Under the pieces are notes generated by a model. That model was not told the origin of the DNA. It searched no databases and worked only from the letters and a program-made list of their open reading frames with translations. A program made the translations under genes and the position numbers. Of a stretch of 64,000 bases of DNA, positions 34,103 through 45,997 are shown piece after piece. How positions within the stretch are numbered: the first letter of the stretch is position 1; each line of letters starts with the position of its first letter. Origin of the DNA: Methylibium sp965279545 (GTDB lineage: Bacteria; Pseudomonadota; Gammaproteobacteria; Burkholderiales; Burkholderiaceae_C); NCBI RefSeq assembly GCF_965279545.1, contig NZ_OZ257250.1, positions 1,860,001 through 1,924,000 of the forward strand, read 5' to 3'.

Positions 34103-34924
34103 ATGGAAGTGAGCGCGATCGGCCTCGGCCTCGGCGCGGTGGTCGGATTGATCCTGGCGCTCGCGGGCGCCGGCGGCGGCATCCTGGCGGTGCCGCTGCT
34201 GGTCTTCGGGCTGCACCTGTCGATCATGCAGGCTGCGCCGGTCGGGCTGATCGCGGTCGGCGCGTCTTCCGCGCTCGGCGCCGCGCTCGGCCTGCGCGAC
34301 GGCCTGGTTCGATACCGGGCCGCCGCCGTGATCGGGCTCGTGGGCATGGCGCTGGCACCTCTGGGCGTGCACCTGGCGCGACTGATACCGAACGGGCCAC
34401 TGATGGTCACCTTCGCGATCGTGTTGGCCTACGTGGCTTTGCGCATGTTCAACCAAGCACGCCGCAGCACCGCAGCGGGGGCCGCGACACCGACGTCCCG
34501 ACTGCCCTGCGTGCTCGACCCCAGCGAGGGACGGTTGAGGTGGACCAGGCCCTGCGCCTGGGCCCTGGCGGGCACTGGCGCCGTCTCCGGCGTGCTCAGC
34601 GGCCTGCTCGGCGTCGGCGGCGGCTTCGTCATCGTTCCGTCGCTGACCCGTTTCACCAATCTGGCCACGCGCAGCATCCTCGCCACCTCACTGGCCGTGA
34701 TCGCGCTGGTGTCGATCGGTGGCGTTGCGGCCGCGGCCGTGCAGGGCTCGATCGCCTGGAACATTGCACTCCCCTTCGCCATCGGTGCCGTGGTCGCCCT
34801 GCTCGCGGGACGCCTGGTCGCCGCCCGCCTGGCCGGCGCCCGGCTGCAGCAGGCGTTCGCGGCGACCAGTGCTGCTGTTTCGATTCTGCTTCTGGCTCGC
34901 GGGCTCGGCTGGATTGCCGCGTAG
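34103..34924 (+). CDS. TauE/SafE-family anion exporter
   Basis: 273 residues with about eight membrane segments in two repeats (ALAGAGGGILAVPLLVFGL and GVLSGLLGVGGGFVIVPSL are the repeated glycine-rich motifs). TauE/SafE proteins export sulfite, sulfoacetate or related anions. Lying 13 bp after the SQR gene, it probably removes sulfite produced by the persulfide dioxygenase. Confidence 0.9.
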   Translation: MEVSAIGLGLGAVVGLILALAGAGGGILAVPLLVFGLHLSIMQAAPVGLIAVGASSALGAALGLRDGLVRYRAAAVIGLVGMALAPLGVHLARLIPNGPLMVTFAIVLAYVALRMFNQARRSTAAGAATPTSRLPCVLDPSEGRLRWTRPCAWALAGTGAVSGVLSGLLGVGGGFVIVPSLTRFTNLATRSILATSLAVIALVSIGGVAAAAVQGSIAWNIALPFAIGAVVALLAGRLVAARLAGARLQQAFAATSAAVSILLLARGLGWIAA

Positions 34925-34954
34925 CATGCCAAGGCGCGAAGCCGAGGAGACGAG

Positions 34955-35746
34955 ATGAAGGCAATCCTGCGGGTCGCGGCCCTCGCCCTGTCGTTGCTGC
35001 TGGCAGGCATCGGTGCCGTGAATGTGCTGGCTGCCGAACTCTCGGCAGATCAGGTCGGAGCGATGCTGAAGCATGCGTCGCCGTCGGCGCCGGCAGACTT
35101 TGCCGGCAAGGATCTGTCGGACCTCGACCTGAGCGGGCTCGACTTCCGCCATGCGAAGCTTCAGGGCGTCAGCTTCTTCGGCAGCAAACTCGTGCAGTCC
35201 GACTTCCGCGGCGCGCAGATGGAAGGCGCCAACCTCAACGGCTCCTGGCTGATGGGCACGGACTTCACGGGCGCGAACCTGACTCGCGCGAGCCTGCTGT
35301 CGGTGGTGATCTTGGGCGGCGCGGTCAGGAAGATGCCCATCTTCAAGGGCGCGAACCTGAGCGGCGTCAAGCTCATCGCCGACCTGCCCGGTGCCGACCT
35401 CTCCGGGGCAGACTTCCGCAACGCCATGGTCGGCGTCAACATCAAGAACCAGGGCATGGGGCAAATGCGGACCGACCTGTCCAACGCCAACCTGGCCGGC
35501 GCCACGCTCGCGAATGCCGATTTCAATCGGTCCCTGATGACATTCAGCAACCTCAGGGGCAGCGATCTGCGCGGTGCGAACTTCTTTCGCGTCAAGCTCG
35601 GCGGCGCCGACCTGACAGGAGCCGATGTTTCCGGAGCAGACTTCACCGAGGCCGACCTCGAAGGCACGATCTTTCGCGACGTGAAGGGCTACGCCGAAGC
35701 GAAAGGCCTGGACCGCGCCGAGAACCTGAAGAAAATCGTGCGGTGA
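34955..35746 (+). CDS. Exported pentapeptide-repeat protein
   Basis: 263 residues, GAGGAG before the ATG, signal peptide (ALSLLLAGIGAVNVLAAEL). Most of the chain from residue 50 to 245 consists of A(D/N)LSG-like pentapeptides (LSDLDLSGLDFRHAKLQG, ANLAGATLANADF, GADLTGADVSGADF), which fold as a right-handed beta helix. It follows tauE by 30 bp and is likely the last gene of the sigma-54 operon. Its role in sulfur metabolism is unknown. Confidence 0.85.
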   Translation: MKAILRVAALALSLLLAGIGAVNVLAAELSADQVGAMLKHASPSAPADFAGKDLSDLDLSGLDFRHAKLQGVSFFGSKLVQSDFRGAQMEGANLNGSWLMGTDFTGANLTRASLLSVVILGGAVRKMPIFKGANLSGVKLIADLPGADLSGADFRNAMVGVNIKNQGMGQMRTDLSNANLAGATLANADFNRSLMTFSNLRGSDLRGANFFRVKLGGADLTGADVSGADFTEADLEGTIFRDVKGYAEAKGLDRAENLKKIVR

Positions 35747-35857
35747 GCCGGCGCCGGGTACTCGCTCCCGTCGGTCCAAGACCGCGTCGGCAAGTTCATT
35801 CCGCAGGAATGCAAGCGCCCGAAGACCCGGGCACCGCAGATGGCCGGCAGCGACTGA
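35747..35857 (+). pseudogene. Possible coding remnant after the pentapeptide gene
   Basis: In the same frame as the preceding gene, past its stop, lies an open stretch of 36 codons ending at TGA. It reads as a plausible C-terminal peptide (GYSLPSVQDRVGKFIPQECK, then RPKTRAPQMAGSD). It has no start signal. It could be the tail of a lost gene or of a longer ancestral protein. The family is not recognised. Confidence 0.3.
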
Positions 35858-35943
35858 TCCGCACGTGCGAATCGCGCGTAAATTCGGTGTGATTCACGTG
35901 TGATACGAACGACGGCAAACGTCAAGCCGAACCCACAAAGGCA

Positions 35944-35977
35944 AACGCCACACAGTGATTTTTCACTGTGTGGCGTT
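35944..35977 (-). terminator. Strong hairpin terminator after tmRNA
   Basis: A perfect 15-bp stem (AACGCCACACAGTGA / TCACTGTGTGGCGTT) closes a TTTT loop. It lies 9 bp beyond the tmRNA 3' end and would also stop rightward transcripts from the sulfur operon. Confidence 0.85.
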
Positions 35978-35985
35978 GTCTTTAA

Positions 35986-36357
35986 TGGTGGAGCCGGGGG
36001 GAATCGAACCCCCGTCCGCAAGCCATCCTCAGGTAGATCTACATGCTTAGCTGTCTGATTTGGGTCTCACGTCGCCGTCGCGCAGGAGCACGCTACGGAC
36101 AACGCCAGTCACTGAATCTCGTCGAACGCTGTGTGACACAGCGAGCGACCAGCCGATGTGCATGACGTCTCAGCCTTCCACCTTGCGGCTTGGACCCGGC
36201 CCATCGGCCTGCCGTTGAGACGCTCACCGGTTTTTAAGCGGCGAGGGCGAAACGTTCGTCGTTCGCAGTTGGTTTGTTTCAGCTGGATTTACGAGCTCAC
36301 TGATGCTCGGCATGCACCACTCCAATTCCGCACCCACGTCGAAACCAGGTCGGCCCC
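35986..36357 (-). ncRNA. ssrA: Transfer-messenger RNA (tmRNA)
   Basis: About 372 nt on the minus strand. The 5' end GGGGCCGACCTGGTTTCGACG pairs as a 7-bp acceptor stem with the 3' end CGGCTCC-ACCA, and the T-arm GGGGGTTCGATTCCCCC is intact; CCA is encoded. The tag frame at 36234-36266 reads ANDERFALAA-stop. tmRNA rescues stalled ribosomes with SmpB. It is the standard one-piece form. Confidence 0.97.
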
Positions 36358-36423
36358 TGTGCGTGCATTGTAGGTGGTGGGTCCCGGGCGCAATTCAAGA
36401 GCGCGGCGCCCACCCTGCCGGCG

Positions 36424-39400
36424 TCATTTGAGGGCGAAGGCGACGCGGGGGGTCCGCCCCTTGTCGTCGATGCCCTCGGTGCCGAGCTTCGACGCGGTGA
36501 GCAGCACGCGCTCGGGCGGCACCTTCTCGGTCAGGTAGGCCTTGACGCGGTCGCCGCGCTGGTCGGCCAGCGCATGCAGGGCCGGCTCGCCGGCCGGGGC
36601 GCTGTCGAGCAGCAGCGCCTCCATCTCGGCCGGCGGCAGGCTCTTGGCCAGGCCGACCAGGTTGCGCGGCTTGGTCTTCAGGTCGGCGGCCTTGTAGGCG
36701 GCCTCCAGCCAGCGCGCGCGTTCGGCAGGCTCGATCTTCACGCTGTCGGCCAGGTCGCCGGTGGACTTGGCCTTGGCCGCGCGCATCAGGCGGTCCAGGT
36801 GCTGGGCGCGCAGCGCCGGGTCGTCGACGGCCGGGTCGGCACGGCCGGTGGCTTCGAGCTTGAGCGCGGGCCGGTCGGTCAGCGCCTTGGCCAGGGTGTC
36901 GAGGCGCTGGCGGCTGGCGTCGCTGAGCTCGGCCGAGCCGGGCGCGAACTCCACGTAGCCCAGCTCCTGCCCGCCTCCGCCAAAGGCGCTGGCCAGCAGC
37001 GAGAACGGTGCGGTGATGGCCTTGGTGATCAGGTTGACGATCACGCGCACGATGATGCGGCCGACCGAGAACTGCGGGTCGTCGAGGCTGCCGCTGATCG
37101 GCAGGTCGATGTCGATCACGCCGTTGCGGTCCTTCAGCAGCGACACGGCCAGCAGCACCGGCAGCTTCAGCGCGTCGGGGCTGTCGACCTTGGCGCCGAA
37201 GGTGAGCTGGTCGAGGTAGACGTTGTTCTCGGCCTCGAGCTTGCCGTTCTCGATCTTGTAGTGCACCTTGACCGACAGCGTGCCTTTCTCGATGCCGTAG
37301 CCGGCGTAGCGGCCCGAGTACGCGGTGAGGCGGGTGATGTCGATGCCGCGCGCGCTGGCGGTGATGTCGGTCGCCAGCCGCGGCCCCAGCGGATGCACGG
37401 TGCCGCCGATCTCGAGCGGCGCGCTGCCATCGACCTTGCCGGAGATCCGCACCGTGGCCGGCTGCGGGTCGTTCCAGGCCAGCGCCGACACCTCGCCGCC
37501 GATGTCGGTGAGCTTGGCCGAGTAGTTGGGGCGGATGAAGTTGTCGGTGAAGTCCACGGTGCCACCGGCGAGGCGGATCACGCGCCAGCGCAGTTGCGGC
37601 GGAGCCGCTGCCGGGCCGGCGGCGCCAGGGGCAGATGCCGCGGCAACCGGACCGGAGGCCGCAGCGGCCGGTGCAGCCGCTGCGGCGGATGCGGCCGATG
37701 CGGCGCGCGGTGCTGCCGTGGCCGCGTCGGCCGCATTCGCGGTGGTCAGCGAGCGCGGCGCGGCGTCGCCCGGGCGCTTGACGATCTCGGACAGGTTGAT
37801 GCGGCCGTCGGGGTTGATGATCACGCGGCCGTAGAAGCTGTCGAGCGTGACGGTGCCGAGGTCGGCCTCGATGGCCGCGGGTCGCCAGCTGGCGTCGGCA
37901 CCATCGAGCTGCAGCCCCTTGAAGCGCACGAACTCGGCCTGGTTGATCTGGTCGAGCGCGCGCAGCTCGTTCAACGCCACGCGGCCGCGCCAGCGCGCCA
38001 GCGAGACCGCCTCCTGCGCCGTACCGTCGACCTGCAGCTCACCGCGCGCGCTGGCCTTGGCCGACACGAGCGCGAGGTTCAGGCTGGCCTCGATGTAGGG
38101 CTGCAGCGCGCGCAGGTCGAGCGCGTCGAGGTCGATCTTGCTGCGCAGCGCCAGCGGCTGCGGACGTGCGGTGCCGCTGGCGCGCAGCTTGCCCCCGTGG
38201 CGCAGCTGGGTGGCGAGTTCGAAGGACAGCGACTGCGCCGGGTCGCTGTCGAGCTGGCGCAGCTTGAGGTCGGTGCGCGTCACGCCGAAGGTCGCGGCCG
38301 GCTTGACACTGCGGTCGCTGAGGGTCACCGCGCAGCCGTTGCAGCTCAGCTCGCCGAGCTGCCAGCGCGGCGGCGGGCCGGAGGGCGCGGGCGCCGCCGC
38401 GGCGGGTGCCGTGCCCTTTTCGGCGGGCGGGGGCTGCCACGCGATCACGCCCCGCTCGCTGCGGGAGGCCTCGAGGTCCAGGCCGTCGAGCTTCACCGCG
38501 GCGATGCGGGCCGCGATCGGCTCGGCGGCGCGCGCGTTCAGCTGCAGCCCGCTCACCTCGAGCCGGGACAAGCGCAGCCGGTCGGCGGCCGCGGCCTTGC
38601 GTGCGACCGGCGCCGCAGCGCCGAGCGGCTGCAGCTCCAGCCCCGCGAGCTGCAAGGCTCCCTCGCTGACGGACCAGCCCTCGGGCCCGGCCTCGGCCTG
38701 CGCCTGCAGCGCCACATCGGCCGCCAGCACGCGCACCGGCAGCAGCGCCTGCCACGGGGCGAGCCAGGGCACCGGCTTCAGGCCGGCCACGCTGGCCTTG
38801 AGCCTGGCGCTGCGCGCGGCGACCGCCAGCGTGCCGTCGACCTGGACCTTGGCGCCCTGCGCGTCGGCGAGCGACAGGGCCAGCGTGGCCGGCGGCGCGG
38901 CGGCGCCGGCGTCGAGCCCGCTGACGCTGAGCGTGATCGGCGCCAGCGCCTGGCCCTGCGGCCAGGCCGGTTCGGTGAGCAGCACGCGGCCTTCGGCCAG
39001 CTCGAGCTTGTCCACGCGCCATTGCCAGCCGCCGGCTTCGCCGGCCGTGGCCGGCGCCGAGGCCGCGCTGCCCGCGGCGCTGGCGGCCGATGCGGCCGCG
39101 GGGCGGGCCGGGGCGGCATCGGCCAGCACCAGGCGGTCCTTGCCGGCCGGGGCCGGCGCGGCGGCGGTCAGGCGAGGCAGGTCGAGCTCGACCTGCGGCG
39201 CCTGCAACCGGACCGAGCCCACCACCGCCTTGCGTTCCAACGGCTGCAGGTCCAGCCCTTCGACCGTGAGCCGCTCCACCGCGAACCGCGTGCCCTGCGC
39301 CGGCACGACGGCCTGCAGTTGCGACAGCGTCGCGCCCCCGGCAATGCGCAGCAGCGGTGCGGCCGGTGCGGGGCGTTGCTCGAAGCCGATCGCGAGCTGC

Positions 39401-40200
39401 AGGTCGAGCTGCCCGCGCGAAACGTCGACCGGCAGCGCCTGCGGCAACAGCGGCGCGAAGGCCTCGACCCAGCGCGGCACGTCGAGCTGCTGCCAGCTCA
39501 CGTCGACATGCGAGCGTCGGCCCTCGGCGAAAGGCAGGGTCTTGCCCTGCACCCGCAGGTGGCTGCCGTTGACCCGGGCGTCGAGCAGCGGTTCGACGTC
39601 GATCGCCACCTGCGACGGCAGGTTGGAGAGAAAGGGAACGCCGATCTGCAACGACTCGATGCGGTGCTCACTGCGCGAAACGCGATCGACGATGTGGATG
39701 CGACCGCCTTCGAGGCGGATGTTGTGCAGCGCGAAACGCGTCGGCTTGGCGTCGGGTGGCGACGGCGGCAGCTTCGCCAGCGCTTCGAGCATCGGCGTGA
39801 TGTTGTAGCGACCGGGCGTCAGGCGCTCCAGTTCGACCTGCGGCTCGCGCACCAGAGCGCGCTCGAGCACCGGCGCCAGGCGCCACAGCGACTCGCTGGA
39901 CACGTCGGCCCTCAACTCGGCGACGCGCAGCCACGGGGCCTCGGCGGGCCCGAGCTTCAGGCCGGACACGACGGCCTCCAGCCGCCAGGGCGCCAGCTCG
40001 ATGTGCTCCACGGTCAGCGGCGCGCCGAGCGCTTCGCTGGCCGCCGCCTCGATGCGCGGCTTCAGGAAACCCGGCAGCCACCAGCCGATGAGCAGCGTCC
40101 ACACGAGGGCCAGTGCCGCCAGTGCGCCGATGACCCACAACAAGGCGCGTGGCACGGCGCCGCATTGCGAACGGAAAGGGAGTCGGGCGTTTGGTTTCAT
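36424..40200 (-). CDS. Large AsmA-like DUF748 protein
   Basis: 1258 residues. An N-terminal membrane anchor (ALLWVIGALAALALVWTLLIG) precedes very long repeated beta-strand AsmA/DUF748 segments (GAPLTVEHIELAPWRLEAVV; LHNIRLEGGRIHIVDR; YAGYGIEKGTLSVKVHYKIE) broken by Ala/Pro-rich linkers near residues 370-400 and 820-880. The C-terminal 170 residues contain an OmpA-like half (YVEFAPGSAELSDASRQRLD). Proteins of this type bridge the periplasm and are implicated in lipid transport to the outer membrane. It probably stands alone. Confidence 0.85.
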   Translation of the reverse strand: MKPNARLPFRSQCGAVPRALLWVIGALAALALVWTLLIGWWLPGFLKPRIEAAASEALGAPLTVEHIELAPWRLEAVVSGLKLGPAEAPWLRVAELRADVSSESLWRLAPVLERALVREPQVELERLTPGRYNITPMLEALAKLPPSPPDAKPTRFALHNIRLEGGRIHIVDRVSRSEHRIESLQIGVPFLSNLPSQVAIDVEPLLDARVNGSHLRVQGKTLPFAEGRRSHVDVSWQQLDVPRWVEAFAPLLPQALPVDVSRGQLDLQLAIGFEQRPAPAAPLLRIAGGATLSQLQAVVPAQGTRFAVERLTVEGLDLQPLERKAVVGSVRLQAPQVELDLPRLTAAAPAPAGKDRLVLADAAPARPAAASAASAAGSAASAPATAGEAGGWQWRVDKLELAEGRVLLTEPAWPQGQALAPITLSVSGLDAGAAAPPATLALSLADAQGAKVQVDGTLAVAARSARLKASVAGLKPVPWLAPWQALLPVRVLAADVALQAQAEAGPEGWSVSEGALQLAGLELQPLGAAAPVARKAAAADRLRLSRLEVSGLQLNARAAEPIAARIAAVKLDGLDLEASRSERGVIAWQPPPAEKGTAPAAAAPAPSGPPPRWQLGELSCNGCAVTLSDRSVKPAATFGVTRTDLKLRQLDSDPAQSLSFELATQLRHGGKLRASGTARPQPLALRSKIDLDALDLRALQPYIEASLNLALVSAKASARGELQVDGTAQEAVSLARWRGRVALNELRALDQINQAEFVRFKGLQLDGADASWRPAAIEADLGTVTLDSFYGRVIINPDGRINLSEIVKRPGDAAPRSLTTANAADAATAAPRAASAASAAAAAPAAAASGPVAAASAPGAAGPAAAPPQLRWRVIRLAGGTVDFTDNFIRPNYSAKLTDIGGEVSALAWNDPQPATVRISGKVDGSAPLEIGGTVHPLGPRLATDITASARGIDITRLTAYSGRYAGYGIEKGTLSVKVHYKIENGKLEAENNVYLDQLTFGAKVDSPDALKLPVLLAVSLLKDRNGVIDIDLPISGSLDDPQFSVGRIIVRVIVNLITKAITAPFSLLASAFGGGGQELGYVEFAPGSAELSDASRQRLDTLAKALTDRPALKLEATGRADPAVDDPALRAQHLDRLMRAAKAKSTGDLADSVKIEPAERARWLEAAYKAADLKTKPRNLVGLAKSLPPAEMEALLLDSAPAGEPALHALADQRGDRVKAYLTEKVPPERVLLTASKLGTEGIDDKGRTPRVAFALK

Positions 40201-40273
40201 CGCTGGCGGCGGACGCAGAGGCCCGCGGCAGTGTGCTCGCGCGTGCCCTTGCGGGTCAACGCCCTACTTTCAC

Positions 40274-40945
40274 TCAGAGCACGGTGAGCAGAGGCAGCAG
40301 GTCGAGCGGGGTCGCGATCACCGCGTCGGCTTGCCAGGCGTCGAGATCGGGCGACGCGCCGAGGTAGCCATAGGCCGCGGCGATGGCCGGCATGCCGGCG
40401 GCACGGGCCGCTTCGATGTCTCGCAGGTCGTCGCCCACGTAGACCGCCTGGTGCGGCGCGATGCCGAGCCGGGCACAGGCCTCCAGCAGCGGCGCCGGGT
40501 GCGGCTTGGCGTGCGGCGTCGTGTCGCCGGAGATCACCACCGAGGCCAGGCGATCCAGGCCCAGGCCGGCCACGACCGGCACCGTGAAGCGCGTCGCCTT
40601 GTTGGTCACGACGCCCCAGCGCAGGCCTCGCTGCGCCAGCGCCGCGAGGCACTCGGCCACGCCGTCGAACAGCGTCGTGTCGCGGTCCAGCGCCGCCTCG
40701 TACTCGGCGAGGAACTCGTCGCGCACGGCTTCGTAGCCTTCGTCGCCGGGTGCCATCGACAGCCCGACGCCGAGCATGCCGCGCGCACCGGCCGACGCCA
40801 CCGGGCGCAGCAGCGCGATGGGCATCGCCGCCAGACCGCGCCGCTGACGCAGGCGGTTGAGCGCGCCGCCGAGATCGGGCGCGGTGTCGGCCAGCGTGCC
40901 GTCGAGGTCGAACAGCACGGCGCGCACGCCGAAGCGCGCGCTCAT
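40274..40945 (-). CDS. gph: Phosphoglycolate phosphatase (HAD family)
   Basis: 223 residues. HAD motifs are complete: LFDLDGTLADTAPDL (nucleophile and acid Asp), VVTNK, and KPHPAPLLEAC plus YVGDDLRDIEAARAAG. It dephosphorylates 2-phosphoglycolate formed by DNA repair or oxygenation reactions. The start overlaps the ubiG stop by 4 bp (ATGA), the usual ubiG-gph pair of Burkholderiales. Confidence 0.9.
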   Translation of the reverse strand: MSARFGVRAVLFDLDGTLADTAPDLGGALNRLRQRRGLAAMPIALLRPVASAGARGMLGVGLSMAPGDEGYEAVRDEFLAEYEAALDRDTTLFDGVAECLAALAQRGLRWGVVTNKATRFTVPVVAGLGLDRLASVVISGDTTPHAKPHPAPLLEACARLGIAPHQAVYVGDDLRDIEAARAAGMPAIAAAYGYLGASPDLDAWQADAVIATPLDLLPLLTVL

Positions 40946-41664
40946 GCCTTGCTGCAACCGAACAGGTAGTTCACGCTGGTGTCGGCGCTCAGCCAGTAGC
41001 GGCGCGTGAGCGGGTTGTATTCCATGCCGCGGGTGGCATTCACGTCGAGCCCCGCATCGCGGCACCAGTGCGCCAGCTCGCTCGGCCGGATGAAGCGAGC
41101 GTACTCGTGCGTGCCGCGCGGCAGCAGCTTCAGCAGGTACTCGGCACCGACGATCGCGAACAGGAAGGACTTGGGGTTGCGGTTCAAGGTCGAGAAGAAG
41201 ACCTGGCCACCCGGCCGCACCAGCGCGGCGCAGGCCCGCACGATCGACGACGGGTCGGGCACATGCTCGAGCATCTCCATGCAGGTGACGACGTCGTAGC
41301 GGCCCGGCTGCTCGTCTGCGAGCGCCTCGGCGGCGATCTCGCGGTACTGCACCGAGGGCGTCGCCGCCTCGAGGGCGTGCAGTTGCGCGACCTTCAACGC
41401 CTTGCTCGACAGGTCGATCCCCAGCACCTCGGCGCCCTGGCGGGCCATCGCGTCCGACAGGATGCCGCCACCGCAGCCGACATCGAGCACGCGCTTGCCC
41501 TTCAGGCCGCCCGCCAGCTTCGCGAGCCACTCGAGGCGCAGCGGATTGATCTGGTGCAGTGGCCGGAACTCGCTGTCCGGATCCCACCAGCGATGAGCCA
41601 GGTCACCGAACTTCGCGAGTTCCTGAGGGTCGGCGTTCATCGCCGCAGCGTCGTTCGTCGTCAT
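40942..41664 (-). CDS. ubiG: Ubiquinone biosynthesis O-methyltransferase
   Basis: 240 residues. The N-terminus contains FGDLAHRWWDPDSEFRPLH, and SAM motif I is VLDVGCGGGILSDAMARQGA. UbiG performs both O-methylations in ubiquinone synthesis. Location between ompA and gph is standard in this order. Quinone made with UbiG is the acceptor of SQR in the sulfur island. Confidence 0.96.
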   Translation of the reverse strand: MTTNDAAAMNADPQELAKFGDLAHRWWDPDSEFRPLHQINPLRLEWLAKLAGGLKGKRVLDVGCGGGILSDAMARQGAEVLGIDLSSKALKVAQLHALEAATPSVQYREIAAEALADEQPGRYDVVTCMEMLEHVPDPSSIVRACAALVRPGGQVFFSTLNRNPKSFLFAIVGAEYLLKLLPRGTHEYARFIRPSELAHWCRDAGLDVNATRGMEYNPLTRRYWLSADTSVNYLFGCSKA

Positions 41665-41693
41665 GAGCCGATGGTAGAGGCAGTCGAGGGGAG

Positions 41694-41722
41694 AAACAAA
41701 AAACCCCGCCGAAGCGGGGTTG
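41694..41722 (-). terminator. Rho-independent terminator after ompA-family gene
   Basis: On the minus strand AACCCCGC-TTCG-GCGGGGTT is followed by TTTTGTTTC. It ends the leftward ompA transcript before ubiG. Confidence 0.9.
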
Positions 41723-41741
41723 CGAAGCGGGCCAAGCCTAC

Positions 41742-42398
41742 TTACTTCTTGGCGCGGGTACCGACCACTTCGATTTCCGTGCGACGGTTCTTCGCGCGGC
41801 CTTCGGCGGTCTTGTTGTCGGCCACAGGCTGCTTCTCGCCCTTGCCTTCGGTGTAGATGCGGTTCTTCTCGATGCCCTTGGACTCGAGGTAGGCCTTGAC
41901 GGCTTCGGAACGACGCAGCGACAGCTTCTGGTTGTAGGCATCGCTGCCGACCGAGTCGGTGTGACCGACGGCGATCACGACTTCCAGGTTCAGGCCGGCG
42001 ATCTTGGCGGCCAGGTCGTCGAGCTTGGCCTTGGCTTCGGGCTTCAGCGTGGCCTTGTCGAAGTCGAAGAACGCATCGGCGGCATAGGTCACCTTCTCGC
42101 TGACCGGCACCGGCACGACAACCGGGGCGGGTGCCGGAGCCGGCGGGGCGACCGGAGCCGGCGCGGGGGCGGCCACCGGCGCGGGCGGCGGAGCCTTCGG
42201 CGGCGCGCCGTCGCAGCGCTCGTCAGCGGTGGCCGGGGTCCAGAAGTTGTCGCGCCAGCACAGTTCGTTGGTGCCGTTCTTCCAGACATTGCCATCGACG
42301 TTCTTCCAGTTGTCGACCGTCTGGGCAAACGCGGTGGAAGCGGAGGTGGCGATCGCGGCAGTCGCGAAGAGCATTGCCACCTTGTTCAATTTATTCAT
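41742..42398 (-). CDS. OmpA-family outer membrane protein
   Basis: 218 residues from MNKLNKVAMLFATAA; signal peptide cleaves near STAFA-Q. A proline/alanine-rich linker (residues about 75-105) leads to a C-terminal peptidoglycan-binding OmpA domain: FFDFDKATLKPEAKAKLDDL, GHTDSVGSDAYNQKLSLRRS and EGRAKNRRTEIEVV, where D and R residues contact diaminopimelate. No full beta-barrel is present at the N-terminus, so it tethers the envelope rather than forming a pore. Its own promoter and terminator flank it. Confidence 0.92.
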   Translation of the reverse strand: MNKLNKVAMLFATAAIATSASTAFAQTVDNWKNVDGNVWKNGTNELCWRDNFWTPATADERCDGAPPKAPPPAPVAAPAPAPVAPPAPAPAPVVVPVPVSEKVTYAADAFFDFDKATLKPEAKAKLDDLAAKIAGLNLEVVIAVGHTDSVGSDAYNQKLSLRRSEAVKAYLESKGIEKNRIYTEGKGEKQPVADNKTAEGRAKNRRTEIEVVGTRAKK

Positions 42399-42692
42399 GA
42401 TTTTCCTCTCTCGGTAGGCCGTGATAACGGCAGACGTCCATGCGGATATATCGAGCGAAACTATCAAGCGCTCTATGAAAAGAGTGCTTCAGGACCGACA
42501 AATCATTGTGCCATATGGCTTTGCAGCGACAAGACTTAGGCCGGCGCGGATGGCGCACCTGCGACCGCTGTTGCGCTGCTGCGACAGCGAGCGGCCACTA
42601 GAATCGACTGTTTACCGCCAGCCAATGCTGCAAGCCCGGCGCCTGCAACATGCCCCGCGGCCCCCTCACCGCGGACCACCTCCCGACTTCGC

Positions 42693-45310
<2,618 letters not shown>

Positions 45311-45314
<4 letters not shown>

Positions 45315-45991
45315 TGACCCTGCGTCCCTTTGCGACGGCCTTCGCGCTGTCATTCGCCGTCTGCGCCGGCGCTGCGCTGGCCCAGGCCTCCGCCACGCCG
45401 GCCTCCGCGGCATCGGCCCCCGTCAGCAGTCCGGCGAAGCGCGATCTCGCGAAGCGCTGGGTGGCGCTGCAGCAGGCCTCGCTGGACAGCGCGGCGCGCA
45501 GCATGGTCGAAGGTCCGGCCTTGCAGTTTCTCAGCGCAGCCGAACCCGTGCTGCGCAACCAGGTGCCGGCCGAAAAGCGCGCTGCTGTGGCCAAGCAGCT
45601 GGAGAGCGAAGCGCGCAAGTACGCCGACGAGTTGAATCCTGTCGTCCGCAAGCGCGCCCAGGAGCTGGCTCAGTCCCAGATGCTGCCAGCGGTCGAAGAA
45701 AAGTACACGGAAGACGATCTGCGTCAGCTTCTCGCCTTCTACGAGTCTCCCGTGTACAAGAAAATGCAACAGATTCAGTCGCCGATTGAGCAGACGCTCG
45801 GACGAAAGCTGGTGGCCGACGTTCAGCCGACGGTCGAGGCCAAGGTCAAGACGCTGCACGCAACAATGGCCAAGATCCTCAGCGCCGCGCCTACACCCAC
45901 ACCTCCAGGTGGCGCCAGCGGCCCCGCAGGCAACGGTCTGCAACCTCAGGGCGCCATGAAGCTGGGCGGACCGTCGGCCACCAAGCCCTGA
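45311..45991 (+). CDS. Exported DUF2059 protein
   Basis: 226 residues from ATG-ATG overlapping the gyrA stop. A signal peptide (FALSFAVCAGAALAQ) is followed by a helical domain whose YTEDDLRQLLAFYESPVYKKM motif defines DUF2059, and a Pro/Gly-rich tail. Role unknown. It regularly sits between gyrA and serC in Burkholderiales. Confidence 0.85.
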
Positions 45992-45997
45992 GCCGCC

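Noticed and set aside
36574..40287. A 1237-codon open frame opposite the DUF748 gene
   Set aside because: Shadow of the real gene; low-complexity composition and no domain or start signal.
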